Shown one piece after another: positions 30,547 through 38,990 of a stretch of 64,000 bases of DNA. The notes below the pieces were generated by a model that did no database searches, was not told the DNA's origin, and saw only the letters and a list, made by a program, of their open reading frames with translations. The DNA comes from Sphingomonas crocodyli (GTDB taxonomy: Bacteria > Pseudomonadota > Alphaproteobacteria > Sphingomonadales > Sphingomonadaceae): contig NZ_SACN01000001.1 of NCBI RefSeq assembly GCF_004005865.1, forward strand, positions 2,666,001 through 2,730,000, read 5' to 3'. How positions within the stretch are numbered: position 1 is the stretch's first letter; every line of letters begins with the position of its first letter. The translations under genes were made by a program, and so were the position numbers.

Positions 30547-31644
30547 ATGACCGATCAACCCGAAAGCTATACCTACGCCAAGGCCGGCGTTTCGATCGCC
30601 GCAGGCAATGCGCTGGTGAAGGCCATCGCCCCGCTCGCCAAGGCGACCCGCCGTCCCGGCGCCGACGCCGATCTGGGCGGCTTCGGCGGCTTCTTCGATC
30701 TGAAGGCCGCGGGCTATAACGATCCGCTGCTCGTCGCCGCGAATGACGGCGTGGGCACCAAGCTCAAGCTCGCGATCGACAGCGGGCGGCATGATGGCGT
30801 GGGCATCGATCTGGTCGCGATGTGCGCGAACGATCTGATCGTTCAGGGCGCCGAGCCTCTTTTCTTCCTCGATTATTTCGCGACCGGCCGCCTCGACAAT
30901 GGCGTCGCCGAACGCGTGATCGCGGGCATTGCGGAGGGCTGCAAGCTCGCCGGCTGCGCGCTGATCGGTGGTGAGACCGCCGAGATGCCGGGCATGTATG
31001 CCGATGGCGACTATGACCTTGCCGGCTTCTGCGTCGGCGCGGTCGAACGGTCCGAAGCGCTGACCGGCAATCGCGTGAAGGCGGGCGACGTGATCCTCGG
31101 CCTCGCCTCCTCGGGCGTTCATTCGAACGGCTTCTCGCTCGTCCGCCGTCTCGCTGCCGACAAGGGCTGGAAGCTCGATCGCCCGGCTTTGTTCGATCAG
31201 GACGTGCTGCTGATCGAGGCGCTGATGGCGCCGACCCGCATCTATGTGAAGTCGCTGCTGCCGCAGGTCCGTTCGGGCAAGGTCGCCGCGATGGCGCACA
31301 TCACCGGCGGCGGGCTCCTGGAAAATATCCCGCGCGTCCTGCCCGAAGGTCTGCACGCGCATGTCGATGCCGATCTGTGGGCGCAGCCGCGGCTGATGGC
31401 GTTCCTGCAGGCGCAGGGCAATATCGAGCCGGGCGAGATGGCGCGCACCTTCAACTGCGGGATCGGCATGGCCGTGATTGTCGATCCGGCCGACGTCGCC
31501 GACGTCATCGCCGCGCTCGAAGCGGCGGGGGAGACCGTCCACCGCATCGGCGATATCCAGCCGGGCGCCAAGGGCTGCACCGTGCGCGGCGGCGACGAGA
31601 CGTGGAGCGCCCGCGCGCCGTGGTCGTCGACGCATGAAGGCTAA
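30547..31644 (+). CDS. purM: Phosphoribosylformylglycinamidine cyclo-ligase
   Basis: Fifth step of de novo purine synthesis: FGAM + ATP to aminoimidazole ribotide (AIR). The 365 residues show the PurM signature [16 protein letters not shown], the ATP-binding [25 protein letters not shown], and the [13 protein letters not shown] segment. Overlaps the purN start by 11 bases, so the two are translated together. Divergent from the DUF2066-hda-ppk1-ppx group. Confidence 0.97.
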   Translation: MTDQPESYTYAKAGVSIAAGNALVKAIAPLAKATRRPGADADLGGFGGFFDLKAAGYNDPLLVAANDGVGTKLKLAIDSGRHDGVGIDLVAMCANDLIVQGAEPLFFLDYFATGRLDNGVAERVIAGIAEGCKLAGCALIGGETAEMPGMYADGDYDLAGFCVGAVERSEALTGNRVKAGDVILGLASSGVHSNGFSLVRRLAADKGWKLDRPALFDQDVLLIEALMAPTRIYVKSLLPQVRSGKVAAMAHITGGGLLENIPRVLPEGLHAHVDADLWAQPRLMAFLQAQGNIEPGEMARTFNCGIGMAVIVDPADVADVIAALEAAGETVHRIGDIQPGAKGCTVRGGDETWSARAPWSSTHEG

Positions 31645-32206
31645 GCTCGGCATCCTCATTTCCGGGCGCGGCAGCAACATGGCGTCGCTGATCGCGGCGT
31701 CGCGTGCCGATGATTGCCCCTACGAGGTCGTGCTGGTCGCATCGAATGTCGAGGATGCGGCGGGCCTCGCCACCGCCGAGGCCGAGAGCATCCCCACCTT
31801 CGCGCACCCGCATCGCGGGCTCAAGCGCGCCGATTTCGATGCGCTGATCGACGCCGAACTGCGCGCCGCCGACGTCGAATATGTGGCACTCGCCGGTTAC
31901 ATGCGCATCCTGTCGCCCGAGTTCATTCAGGGCTGGGAAGGCCGGATCGTCAACATCCACCCCTCGCTCCTGCCGCTCTATAAGGGTCTCGACACGCACC
32001 AGCGCGCGATCGAGGCGGGCGATGCCGAGGCGGGTTGCTCGGTCCACATCGTTACCCCCGAACTCGACGATGGCCCGGTGATCGGGCAGGCGCGCGTTCC
32101 GATCCTGCCCGGCGACACGCCCGACGCGCTGGCCGCTCGCGTGCTGATCGAGGAGCACCGCCTTTATCCTGCCGCGCTCGCCGCCTATATCCGGGAGCAT
32201 GGCTGA
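31634..32206 (+). CDS. purN: Phosphoribosylglycinamide formyltransferase
   Basis: Third step of purine synthesis: formylates GAR using 10-formyl-tetrahydrofolate. The 190 residues have the phosphate-binding [28 protein letters not shown], the catalytic [17 protein letters not shown] with Asn-His, and the Asp of [13 protein letters not shown] 31634 lies inside the end of purM. The next gene starts inside its last codons. Confidence 0.97.
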   Translation: MKAKLGILISGRGSNMASLIAASRADDCPYEVVLVASNVEDAAGLATAEAESIPTFAHPHRGLKRADFDALIDAELRAADVEYVALAGYMRILSPEFIQGWEGRIVNIHPSLLPLYKGLDTHQRAIEAGDAEAGCSVHIVTPELDDGPVIGQARVPILPGDTPDALAARVLIEEHRLYPAALAAYIREHG

Positions 32207-32870
32207 CGAGACCCCGACCCCGGCGGCTGAGACCGCCGAAATCCCCCGCGCGGCTGCCGAGGCTGCGGAGATACGCCGTCGCCGGCTGCGGCTGCTGACC
32301 CTGGGCGAAATATTGGCGGTGGCGGCGCTCGTCATCTCCGGCCTCACCTTCTGGAACAGTTACGAGGAGCGGCGCCATGCCGAGGCGGACAAGGTTGCGT
32401 CCTCCACCAAGGAAAGCCGCACCGCGCGCACGCTCGTCCTCAGCGGCAAGGCCGACAAGGATGGCGACCGGCTGACGCTCACCGCGCTGGGTGGCCAATC
32501 GATCCAAGGCCAGACGATCGCCTTCCCCGCCGCGCTCGATCTCTCGCCCATCGACAGCAGCGATCCGCGGATCGAGCGCCGCTGGATCGAAAGCGCGCTG
32601 GTCGATGCGCTCAAGGCGGCGGGCGAAAAGACCAAGGCCGGCGGCGACGCCCGCCTTCCCGTCGCGATCACCACACATTTCTATGTCGACGACACATTGG
32701 TCGACGACGTCGCGCTCTACGACGTCGGCTATACGACCAGCTCGAGTTTTCTGGGCGGCACCGACGTGAAGCTTAAGGGTCTCTCGCTGATCGGCCACAC
32801 GACCGCCGCCGCCGCGCAGAAGCGGATCGATGCGACCTGGTCCGCCCGCCACAAGGCGCCAGCCAAATGA
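32199..32870 (+). CDS. Membrane-anchored hypothetical protein
   Basis: A 223-residue protein with a short acidic/Ala-rich cytoplasmic N-terminus, one transmembrane helix (LGEILAVAALVISGLTFW, about 35-52), a possible coiled stretch with Lys/Glu (about 55-75), and a periplasmic soluble domain of about 150 residues containing a well-conserved-looking ITTHFYVDDTLVDDVALYDV. Starts within the purN 3' end, and its stop overlaps the next gene start (ATGA), so it belongs to the purMN transcript. No function recognised. Confidence 0.75.
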   Translation: MADETPTPAAETAEIPRAAAEAAEIRRRRLRLLTLGEILAVAALVISGLTFWNSYEERRHAEADKVASSTKESRTARTLVLSGKADKDGDRLTLTALGGQSIQGQTIAFPAALDLSPIDSSDPRIERRWIESALVDALKAAGEKTKAGGDARLPVAITTHFYVDDTLVDDVALYDVGYTTSSSFLGGTDVKLKGLSLIGHTTAAAAQKRIDATWSARHKAPAK

Positions 32871-33250
32871 CCGTCGCCGACTACACCTCCACCCACGCCC
32901 GCATCAGCGCCCTCGCGCTCGCCATGCCGCAGGCGACCGAAACCGTCTCGCACGGCTCCCCCGCGTGGCGGATCGGGGAGAAGGGCAAGATGTTCGCCTA
33001 TCTCTGGCACAATCATCATGGCGACGGGATCAGCGCGGTCCTCGTCAAGACGAGCGGGCCGGAGCATCAGGCGATGCTGATCGAGGCCGATCCCGACATT
33101 CACTACAGCCCGCCCTATCTCGGCCCGTCTTACTGGATCGGCGTGCGGCTCGATGTCGGGGAGACCGACTGGGATCAGGTCGAACACCGCATCCGCGAAA
33201 GTTGGAAACTGGTGGCGCCGACGAAGTTGCTCGCCGCGTTCGGCGATTAG
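32867..33250 (+). CDS. MmcQ/YjbR family protein
   Basis: A 127-residue CyaY-like-fold protein of the MmcQ/YjbR family, often described as DNA-binding but of unsettled function. Family features are ALAMPQATETVSHGSPAWRI near the N-terminus, MFAYLW, SPPYLGPSYWIGVRLD, and a C-terminal ESWKLVAPTKLLA. ATG overlaps the preceding stop by four bases; the gene ends convergent with the diguanylate cyclase gene. Confidence 0.88.
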   Translation: MTVADYTSTHARISALALAMPQATETVSHGSPAWRIGEKGKMFAYLWHNHHGDGISAVLVKTSGPEHQAMLIEADPDIHYSPPYLGPSYWIGVRLDVGETDWDQVEHRIRESWKLVAPTKLLAAFGD

Positions 33251-34227
33251 GATCCGGCCTCGATCCGGTTACGCCCGCCGCGCTTCGCCGCGTAGAGCAT
33301 CTGGTCGACCTGCTCGGTGAACCCCACCGCGCTCATATCCTCAGACGGCACGACCGTGCCAACGCCAAGGCTGGCGGTGATGAACTCCCCACAGCTCGAG
33401 CTTTCGTGCGGGATCTGGAGCTCGGCCAGCTCGGCCACGCACCGCCGCGCATAGTCCAGCGCAGCCGCCGCATCGGTATCGGGAAGCAGCAGCACAAACT
33501 CCTCACCGCCATAGCGCGCCACGATATCGCGCGGCCGCGTCGCGAGGCTTTTCAGCCCGGCCGCCACCCGGCGCAGGCAATCGTCGCCCTGCAGGTGGCC
33601 GTAGCGGTCGTTAAACTGCTTGAAATGGTCGATATCGAGCATGATCATCGACAGCGGCTGGCCGGATTTCGCCGCACTCCCGAACTCGCTTTCCAGATGA
33701 TTGTCGAACATGCGGCGGTTGGCGATGCGGGTCAGGCCGTCCTCGAACGACATCGCCTCCAGATCGCGTTGCAGCTGGAGCAATTCCTGCTCGGTCTTCT
33801 TGCGCTCGCTGATGTCGAACATGAAGCCGATCAGGCTGTCGACACCGCCGTCCGCATTACGTTCGACATGCACGACGTCGCGGATCCACACATAGCCGCC
33901 GTCCGGCGTCAGCGCACGATAATCGGCTTCGTGATCGACGCCCGCCTGCGACTGCGCGACGCAGAAATTGACGACATAGTCGCGATCGTCAGGATGGATG
34001 CGCGTCGCCCAATCCTCGACCGATATCCAGCTGTCCTGCTTCCATCCCAGCAGCGCCTCGATCTGCGGGCCGATATAGGCGAAGCGCATCGTCGCCCAGT
34101 CGATCTTCCACGGGATCGCCTTGGTCGATTTCAGCAGGGTCTTGTAAACCGCCGGATCAAGGTCCGGCCCGGCCATCGCATCGAAACTCATCCGCTTCCC
34201 ATCGGGCATCGCGCCGATGCTGGCCAT
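33247..34227 (-). CDS. PAS-GGDEF diguanylate cyclase
   Basis: Predicted to make the second messenger c-di-GMP from two GTP. From the ATG at 34227 (326 residues) there is a PAS_3-type sensor domain (about 36-145, with WATRIHPDDRDYV and the PAC end VDSLIGFMFDISERK), a short linker helix, and a GGDEF domain with active motif GGEEF (about 240-244). An allosteric I-site RPRD sits exactly five residues before it, so product inhibition is likely. No transmembrane segment, so a cytosolic sensor. Alternative starts are in-frame ATGs at 34209 and 34191; none has a good ribosome site. Confidence 0.9.
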   Translation of the reverse strand: MASIGAMPDGKRMSFDAMAGPDLDPAVYKTLLKSTKAIPWKIDWATMRFAYIGPQIEALLGWKQDSWISVEDWATRIHPDDRDYVVNFCVAQSQAGVDHEADYRALTPDGGYVWIRDVVHVERNADGGVDSLIGFMFDISERKKTEQELLQLQRDLEAMSFEDGLTRIANRRMFDNHLESEFGSAAKSGQPLSMIMLDIDHFKQFNDRYGHLQGDDCLRRVAAGLKSLATRPRDIVARYGGEEFVLLLPDTDAAAALDYARRCVAELAELQIPHESSSCGEFITASLGVGTVVPSEDMSAVGFTEQVDQMLYAAKRGGRNRIEAGS

Positions 34228-34391
34228 TGCAAAAAGCGGCGCTTTGCCGTCCGAAATCCTCAATCGGCCGCTTCCTGTCCCGCAATGGGTCGAACCGCGC
34301 CCGCGCCCTGCCCTTTCCGATATCCAACGATTGCGACGATCATCGGCATCGATCGCTTGAACCCCGCCCCAAGGCCCGTAAAGATGGTGCC

Positions 34392-34892
34392 ATGACAGGG
34401 AGAATTTCGGGGCTGGGGCGCATCCTGCTGGGTGGGGTGATCGCCATGACCGTGGCACAGGCCGCGCACGCGCAGGAACGCAAGCTGCCTTATTGGGCAT
34501 CGCTCGCCTCGGGCGACGTGCTGATGCGCACGGGGCCGGAACGCACATTCCCGGCCATCTGGCGCTATCGCCGCCGCGATCTGCCGGTGCAGGTGATCCA
34601 GATCTATGGCGACTGGCGCAAGGTGAAGGAGGTCGACGGGACCGAGGGCTGGATGCTCTCCACCCTGATGTCGGCCAAGCGCACCGCGATCGTCGTCGGC
34701 CAATTCCCCGCCGCCATGCATGCCAGCCCCGAGGAAAGCGCCGCGGTCAACTGGCAGGCCGAACCCGGCGTCGTCGGCAAGCTGCCCCAGTGCGAGGCCG
34801 GCTGGTGCCTGTTCGACGTGGGCGGCAAGAAGGGCTGGATCCGCAGCGACCGGATCTGGGGCACTTCGCCCGGCGAAAGCTACGAAGAGTGA
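34392..34892 (+). CDS. Exported SH3-domain protein
   Basis: A 166-residue protein with a signal peptide (hydrophobic LGRILLGGVIAMTVAQAAHA, end about 27), then two bacterial SH3-like repeats: YWASLASGDVLMRTGPERTF...GWMLSTLM and a second ending GGKKGWIRSDRIWG. Two Cys (QCEAGWC) may form a disulfide. Such domains commonly bind peptidoglycan or peptides in the envelope. ATG 34392 fits the signal peptide. Coupled to the following GNAT gene by GTGA. Confidence 0.85.
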   Translation: MTGRISGLGRILLGGVIAMTVAQAAHAQERKLPYWASLASGDVLMRTGPERTFPAIWRYRRRDLPVQVIQIYGDWRKVKEVDGTEGWMLSTLMSAKRTAIVVGQFPAAMHASPEESAAVNWQAEPGVVGKLPQCEAGWCLFDVGGKKGWIRSDRIWGTSPGESYEE

Positions 34893-35413
34893 TCGAGCCG
34901 GTCGTGATCGAAACCGATCGCCTGCGCCTGCGCCAGCACCGCGTCGACGATCTCGATGCCTGCGCCGTGCTGGGCCGCGATCCGATCGCGGTCGAGTTCA
35001 TCTACAAGGCGCCGCTCAGCCGCGAGGATGTGTGGCACCGGCTGCAGCGTTTCGCCGGCCATTGGGCGCTGCTCGGCTACGGCCTGTTCGTGGTCGAGGA
35101 GAAGGCGACGGGCAGGATCATCGGCGAAGTCGGCCTTGCCGATTTCAAGCGCGGCCTGGGCGAGGATTTCGACGGCGCGCCGGAATTCGCCTGGGTGATG
35201 TCGAGCGACGTTCACGGCAAGGGCTATGCGAGCGAAGCCGCAAAGGCCGCGCTCGGCTGGATCGAGGTAAAAATGGCGCCGCCGCGCGTCGTCTGCATCA
35301 TCGATCCGGAAAATGCCGCGTCGCTGCGCGTGGCGGAGAAGCTCGGCTTCCGCGCCTATGGCAGCGCGGAATATAAGGGCAAGACCGTCACGAAGCTGGA
35401 GCGGCTGGCTTAG
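34889..35413 (+). CDS. GNAT acetyltransferase, RimJ/RimL type
   Basis: A 174-residue acetyl-CoA dependent N-acetyltransferase. It has the RimL-like N-terminus VIETDRLRLRQHRVDDLDAC, the CoA loop DVHGKGYASEAAKAAL and the C-terminal CIIDPENAASLRVAEKLGFR. GTG 34889 overlaps the previous stop (GTGA) and gives the normal family start. Probable targets are protein N-termini or a small molecule; unknown. Ends tail-to-tail with the hemerythrin-like gene. Confidence 0.88.
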   Translation: MIEPVVIETDRLRLRQHRVDDLDACAVLGRDPIAVEFIYKAPLSREDVWHRLQRFAGHWALLGYGLFVVEEKATGRIIGEVGLADFKRGLGEDFDGAPEFAWVMSSDVHGKGYASEAAKAALGWIEVKMAPPRVVCIIDPENAASLRVAEKLGFRAYGSAEYKGKTVTKLERLA

Positions 35414-35811
35414 GCTGCCTTACGCAGCCGCAGTATCAACGGGTAGAGCAGCGCCTGTTCCTCGCGGATCCGCGCGCGCATGCCGATGCGCAGCCCCTTC
35501 GACAGCGTCTGATATTCGGACCAGTGGAGCTGGAGTTCGCTGGCCGACCACCGCTTGATATGCTCGGACGAAGCCAGCATCCGCGCCCGCCCGCGCGTCC
35601 GCAGCCCTGCAATCGCCATCGGCGCAAAGGCTTCGACGGCGGGATAGACCTCCGCTTCGAGGAACGAACTGCGCACCCGGCTCACCTTACTGATCGCCAG
35701 ACGCGCGGCCGCCACCTCGGCGAGCCTTGGTTCCGCCACGGCGGCCAGGGCTTCGAGCGCATCGATGCCCTTTATGGCGGCATCGTGAAGAGATTGGAGC
35801 CGGTCGAGCAC
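35410..35811 (-). CDS. Helical protein resembling a degenerate hemerythrin (HHE) domain
   Basis: A 133-residue, nearly all-helical protein starting at GTG 35811. The spacing of His9, the LEAEVYP segment (Glu54), EHIKRW (His84), LHWSEY (His96) and REEQALLYP (Glu118) recalls the two HxxxE-P half-repeats of hemerythrin/HHE proteins, but several iron-ligand histidines are missing. It may have lost metal binding or be a structural relative. The neighbour on the left is convergent; the PLP enzyme follows upstream on the same strand. Confidence 0.55.
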   Translation of the reverse strand: MLDRLQSLHDAAIKGIDALEALAAVAEPRLAEVAAARLAISKVSRVRSSFLEAEVYPAVEAFAPMAIAGLRTRGRARMLASSEHIKRWSASELQLHWSEYQTLSKGLRIGMRARIREEQALLYPLILRLRKAA

Positions 35812-35851
35812 ATCCCCGCGATACCGGCCAATCGTTAACGCCCGGTAAGAT

Positions 35852-36901
35852 TTAGAAGCGCGACAGCCATTCCGCCCACCGCTTGTGGTCCGGCATTTCG
35901 CGATTCATCCAACTTTCGTCGAACAGGCTGTCGAGATAGCGTTCACCGGAATCGCAGATCAGCGAGACGATGCTGCCGCGATCCCCCCGCCCCGCCATTT
36001 CCTCGGCCAAGCGTAGCACGCCGACCAGATTGGTGCCCGTCGACGGGCCGACCCGCCGCCCCAGCCGCGCCGACAGGAAGCGCGCGGCGGCGAAGGAGGC
36101 CGGATCCTCGATCTCGATCATCCGATCGACGATATGCGGCTGGAAACTCGCCTCGACACGCGGCCGGCCGATCCCTTCGACCCGCGACCGCCGATCCGAC
36201 GTCAGATCGCGCCGCCCGGTGCGCCAGCTTTCCGCGAACACCGAACCTTCGGGATCGACCACCGCCAGCCGCGTGCCCCGGCAACTTGCCCGACGATAGC
36301 GGACATAGCGGCCGATCGTGGCGGACGTGCCCCCCGTCCCTGCACCGACCACGATCCAGCTCGGGCACGGATGCCGTTCATTTTCCATCTGCTGGAAGAT
36401 CGACTGGGCGATATTGTTGTTGCCACGCCAGTCGGTCGCCCGCTCGGCATAGGTGAACTGGTCCATATAATGGCCGCCCGTCTCGCGTGCGAGTTGCTCG
36501 GCCGCCGCATAGATCGGTCCCGTCACCGGATGGCATTCGCCGCCCAGCCGCTCGATCTCCGCCAGCTTGGCAGGCGCCGTCCCCTGCGGGACGACCGCGA
36601 TGAAGCGCAGCCCCAGCAGACGCGCGAAATAGGCTTCGGAGATCGCGGTCGATCCAGACGACGCCTCGATCACCGGCCTATCCTTGCCGATCCAGCCGTT
36701 GCACAGGCCATAGAGGAACAGCGACCGCGCGAGCCGATGCTTGAGCGATCCCGACGGATGGGTCGATTCATCCTTCAGATAGACATCGACCCCGTTCAGC
36801 CCTTCGAGCGGCACGCGCACCAGATGCGTGTCGGCCGACCGCGTCAGATCGGCCTCGATCTCCCCGACCGCCCAGTGCAGCCAGTCGCGGTCGTCACTCA
36901 T
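35852..36901 (-). CDS. PLP-dependent cysteine synthase/desulfhydrase family protein
   Basis: Fold-type II PLP enzyme of 349 residues. The PLP lysine is in [12 protein letters not shown] (about residue 54), the substrate loop is [19 protein letters not shown], and the phosphate-binding loop is [14 protein letters not shown]. The C-terminal [11 protein letters not shown] matches cysteine synthase/cystathionine beta-synthase relatives, but the SGSLKHR form resembles the separate 'cysteine synthase family' group (such as mycobacterial Cds1 cysteine desulfhydrase) rather than CysK. Substrate direction is uncertain. A family D palindrome lies immediately upstream. Confidence 0.85.
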   Translation of the reverse strand: MSDDRDWLHWAVGEIEADLTRSADTHLVRVPLEGLNGVDVYLKDESTHPSGSLKHRLARSLFLYGLCNGWIGKDRPVIEASSGSTAISEAYFARLLGLRFIAVVPQGTAPAKLAEIERLGGECHPVTGPIYAAAEQLARETGGHYMDQFTYAERATDWRGNNNIAQSIFQQMENERHPCPSWIVVGAGTGGTSATIGRYVRYRRASCRGTRLAVVDPEGSVFAESWRTGRRDLTSDRRSRVEGIGRPRVEASFQPHIVDRMIEIEDPASFAAARFLSARLGRRVGPSTGTNLVGVLRLAEEMAGRGDRGSIVSLICDSGERYLDSLFDESWMNREMPDHKRWAEWLSRF

Positions 36902-36911
36902 TCAACAAACT

Positions 36912-36983
36912 CCGTTCGTGTCGAGCGAAGTCGAGACACGTTGGCATGCGAGAACATCCCTCGACTTCGCTCGACACGAACGG
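36912..36983. repeat. Palindromic intergenic repeat, family D copy 2
   Basis: Two perfect 24-base arms (36912-36935 and 36960-36983) with core TTCGTGTCGAGCGAAGTCGA, around a 24-base centre that still contains a GAGACACGTT segment shared with copy 1. Located between the PLP enzyme start and the end of the 2OG oxygenase gene. Confidence 0.92.
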
Positions 36984-36996
36984 CTTGGGAGAGTCC

Positions 36997-37596
36997 TCAC
37001 GCATAATTGAAACTGATGCTGATCCGCTCGGCCTTGGCCGCACCCGCGACCACCTCGTGCCGCAGCCAACTCTCCCACAGGAAGACGCTGCCTACCGATG
37101 GCTCGGCATAAACGAAGGGCTGGGTATCCTCGGGCGCATCGGCGGTGCGGCCAGGCGCCGCCATCAACGCGGTCAGGCGCGGGTCTTCGAGCTTGAGCGC
37201 CCCTGCCCCCGGCGGCACCGCGATGTAGATGGTGCCGGAAATGATGCTGTGTGGGTGGATGTGCCCCGTATGCCCGCCATCGCCCTTCAGGACATTGACC
37301 CACAGGCTGTCGAGCTTGGGCTTCTTCGCCAGATCCATGTACGACGCCTCGGCAAAGCGGCGGACATGCTTGTCGAGCGCGCGCTTTAGATCGTCGAACG
37401 CCGGATCGCGCATCGGCAGATCGTTGAGCGACGCGTAGGACGTATAGCCGCGATAGCCGTGCGCCTTCGACCAGGCCCGCCCCGCGCGATCCTCCTTGGC
37501 GAGCGCGAGACAGGATTCGCGCAATTCCTCGATCAGATCGGGATCGTCGAGACGGTCTTCGTAGAAACGGGTGACGAACAGGGTGCGGATCGGCAT
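36997..37596 (-). CDS. TIGR02466-type 2-oxoglutarate/Fe(II) oxygenase family protein
   Basis: A 199-residue double-stranded beta-helix protein of the TIGR02466 family. Probable iron ligands are the His residues in GHTGHIHPHSIISGTIYI (about 107-124) and the late His of FLWESWLRHEV, with the 2OG-binding Arg in ERISISFNY. TIGR02466 proteins are putative 2OG-Fe(II) dioxygenases of unknown substrate. Starts at ATG 37596; co-directional with the PLP enzyme gene but separated by a palindrome. Confidence 0.82.
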   Translation of the reverse strand: MPIRTLFVTRFYEDRLDDPDLIEELRESCLALAKEDRAGRAWSKAHGYRGYTSYASLNDLPMRDPAFDDLKRALDKHVRRFAEASYMDLAKKPKLDSLWVNVLKGDGGHTGHIHPHSIISGTIYIAVPPGAGALKLEDPRLTALMAAPGRTADAPEDTQPFVYAEPSVGSVFLWESWLRHEVVAGAAKAERISISFNYA

Positions 37597-37650
37597 CGGC
37601 GCGGTTTAGCGAGGGTTACGCCCCGCGCCAATCCTCGCTTTGCCTCCCAC

Positions 37651-37734
37651 CGTCACCCCCGCGAAGGCGGGGGCCTATCCAGTCTCACCACATGAGAAAG
37701 CACTGGATAGGCTCCCGCCTTCGCGGGAGTGACG
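37651..37734. repeat. Palindromic intergenic repeat, family C copy 1
   Basis: CGTCACCCCCGCGAAGGCGG plus GGCCTATCCAGT, mirrored by ACTGGATAGGCTCC and the CGCCTTCGCGGGAGTGACG arm. Related copies at 61901-61984 and 63422-63514. It lies between the 2OG oxygenase gene and the rpsI terminator. Confidence 0.9.
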
Positions 37735-37756
37735 AATTGGAGGTATTCCGCCGCAT

Positions 37757-37790
37757 AATGCAAAACGGGCCGCCATCGCTGGCGACCCGT
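37757..37790 (-). terminator. Intrinsic terminator of rplM-rpsI
   Basis: On the minus strand ACGGGTCGCCA, GCGA tetraloop and TGGCGGCCCGT form an 11-pair stem (one G-U), followed by TTTTGCATT. It lies 30 bases after the rpsI stop. Confidence 0.9.
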
Positions 37791-37819
37791 TTCGTGTTTC
37801 GGCAGTGCCGAAGCGCTGA

Positions 37820-38371
37820 TTAACGCTTCGAGAACTGGAAGCTGCGGCGAGCCTTGGCGCGGCCGTACTTCTTACGCTCGACGGCGCGGCTGTCGCGGGT
37901 CAGGAAGCCCGCGGCCTTCACCGGCGCACGCAGGATCGGCTCGTACTTGGCGAGCGCCTGCGAGATACCGTGCTTCACGGCGCCGGCCTGGCCCGAAAGG
38001 CCACCGCCCTTGACGGTGCAGACGACGTCATACTGGCCTTCACGCTCGGCAACGCCGAACGGCTGGTTGATGACGAGGCGCAGCGTCGGACGCGCGAAAT
38101 AGACTTCCTGGTCACGGCCATTGACCGTGATCTTGCCGGTGCCGGGCTTCAGCCACACGCGGGCGACGGCGTCCTTACGACGGCCGGTTGCGTACGAACG
38201 GCCCTGCGCATCGATTTCCTGCTCACGCAGCGGCGTGGTCGGGAGAACCGGAGCAGCGGCGACGGGCGCCTCGGCGGTGTAGTCGGTCGAAGCCTGCGCC
38301 GGAGCAGCGGCGGCCGGAGCCGCACCCGTCAGCGACGCGAGGTCGGAAAGGGACTGGCGATTGTCGGACAT
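37820..38371 (-). CDS. rpsI: Ribosomal protein S9 (uS9) with N-terminal extension
   Basis: 30S ribosomal protein; the tail reaches the P site and ends in the conserved RRSFQFSKR. The 183 residues comprise an Ala/Pro-rich extension (about 1-52) and the S9 core beginning [19 protein letters not shown]. Bacterial S9 is usually near 130 residues; an extension of this kind is known in alphaproteobacteria. ATG 38371 overlaps the rplM stop (TAATG), which supports the long form. Followed by a terminator. Confidence 0.97.
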   Translation of the reverse strand: MSDNRQSLSDLASLTGAAPAAAAPAQASTDYTAEAPVAAAPVLPTTPLREQEIDAQGRSYATGRRKDAVARVWLKPGTGKITVNGRDQEVYFARPTLRLVINQPFGVAEREGQYDVVCTVKGGGLSGQAGAVKHGISQALAKYEPILRAPVKAAGFLTRDSRAVERKKYGRAKARRSFQFSKR

Positions 38372-38850
38372 TATGCGCCCACCTTGTTCTTGCGGTTCAT
38401 CGAGCCGACATCGAGCGTCTCGGGGTTCTGGGCGGCGTGCGGATGCTCGCTGCCGGCGAAGATACGCAGGTTGCGCATCTGCTGACGGCCCAGCGGACCG
38501 CGCGGGATCATGCGCTCAACGGCCTTTTCGAGCACGCGCTCGGGGAAGCGACCTTCGAGGATCTTGTCCGCGCGGGCTTCCTTGATGCCGCCGGCATAGC
38601 CGGTGTGGCGATAATAGACCTTCTGGGTCAGCTTACGGCCGGTGAAGCGAACCTTCTCCGCGTTGATGATCACGACATTGTCGCCGCAATCGATGAACGG
38701 GGTGAAGCTCGGCTTGTGCTTGCCGCGCAGGATGTTGGCGACGATCGAGGCGAGGCGGCCGACGACCAGACCTTCCGCATCGATCACGAGCCACTTCTTT
38801 TCCACCGTCGCGGGCGTCGCCACCTTGGTGGTCTTCATCAGCGCCTTCAT
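38371..38850 (-). CDS. rplM: Ribosomal protein L13 (uL13)
   Basis: 50S assembly protein, 159 residues, with the core signatures [36 protein letters not shown] and the basic [24 protein letters not shown] lies about nine bases before the ATG. First gene of the usual rplM-rpsI operon, with a strong upstream promoter and a short leader holding a stem-loop. Confidence 0.97.
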   Translation of the reverse strand: MKALMKTTKVATPATVEKKWLVIDAEGLVVGRLASIVANILRGKHKPSFTPFIDCGDNVVIINAEKVRFTGRKLTQKVYYRHTGYAGGIKEARADKILEGRFPERVLEKAVERMIPRGPLGRQQMRNLRIFAGSEHPHAAQNPETLDVGSMNRKNKVGA

Positions 38851-38880
38851 GGGCTTAGACCTTCTTTCGCAAAACGAACT

Positions 38881-38905
38881 GCGCCGCCCGTAGATCGAGC
38901 GGCGC
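38881..38905 (-). promoter_or_regulatory. Stem-loop in the rplM-rpsI mRNA leader
   Basis: GCGCCGC and GCGGCGC form a seven-pair stem with an 11-base loop a few bases after the predicted transcription start (about 38909) and about 30 bases before the rplM ATG. r-protein leaders often fold for autoregulation; here that is only an inference. Confidence 0.45.
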
Positions 38906-38915
38906 GAACGGCGGC

Positions 38916-38944
38916 CTAATGCGGGAGAGGCCCAAAAGAGTCAA
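38916..38944 (-). promoter_or_regulatory. Promoter of rplM-rpsI
   Basis: On the minus strand CTTGACT (-35 TTGACT at 38939-38944), a 17-base spacer and CATTAG (38916-38921) form the best sigma70-type promoter in the window. It is followed by a leader of about 58 bases. Confidence 0.7.
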
Positions 38945-38967
38945 GCAAACCGGGCTGAATTTAAATA

Positions 38968-38981
38968 GGTATCAGGATACC
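38968..38981. repeat. Short palindrome between ctaA and the rplM promoter
   Basis: GGTATC-AG-GATACC, a perfect 6-2-6 inverted repeat surrounded by A/T-rich DNA, ten bases after the ctaA stop. The two-base centre is too tight for a stable RNA loop, so it may be a protein-binding site or part of a weak terminator. Confidence 0.4.
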
Positions 38982-38990
38982 TTCATATTT

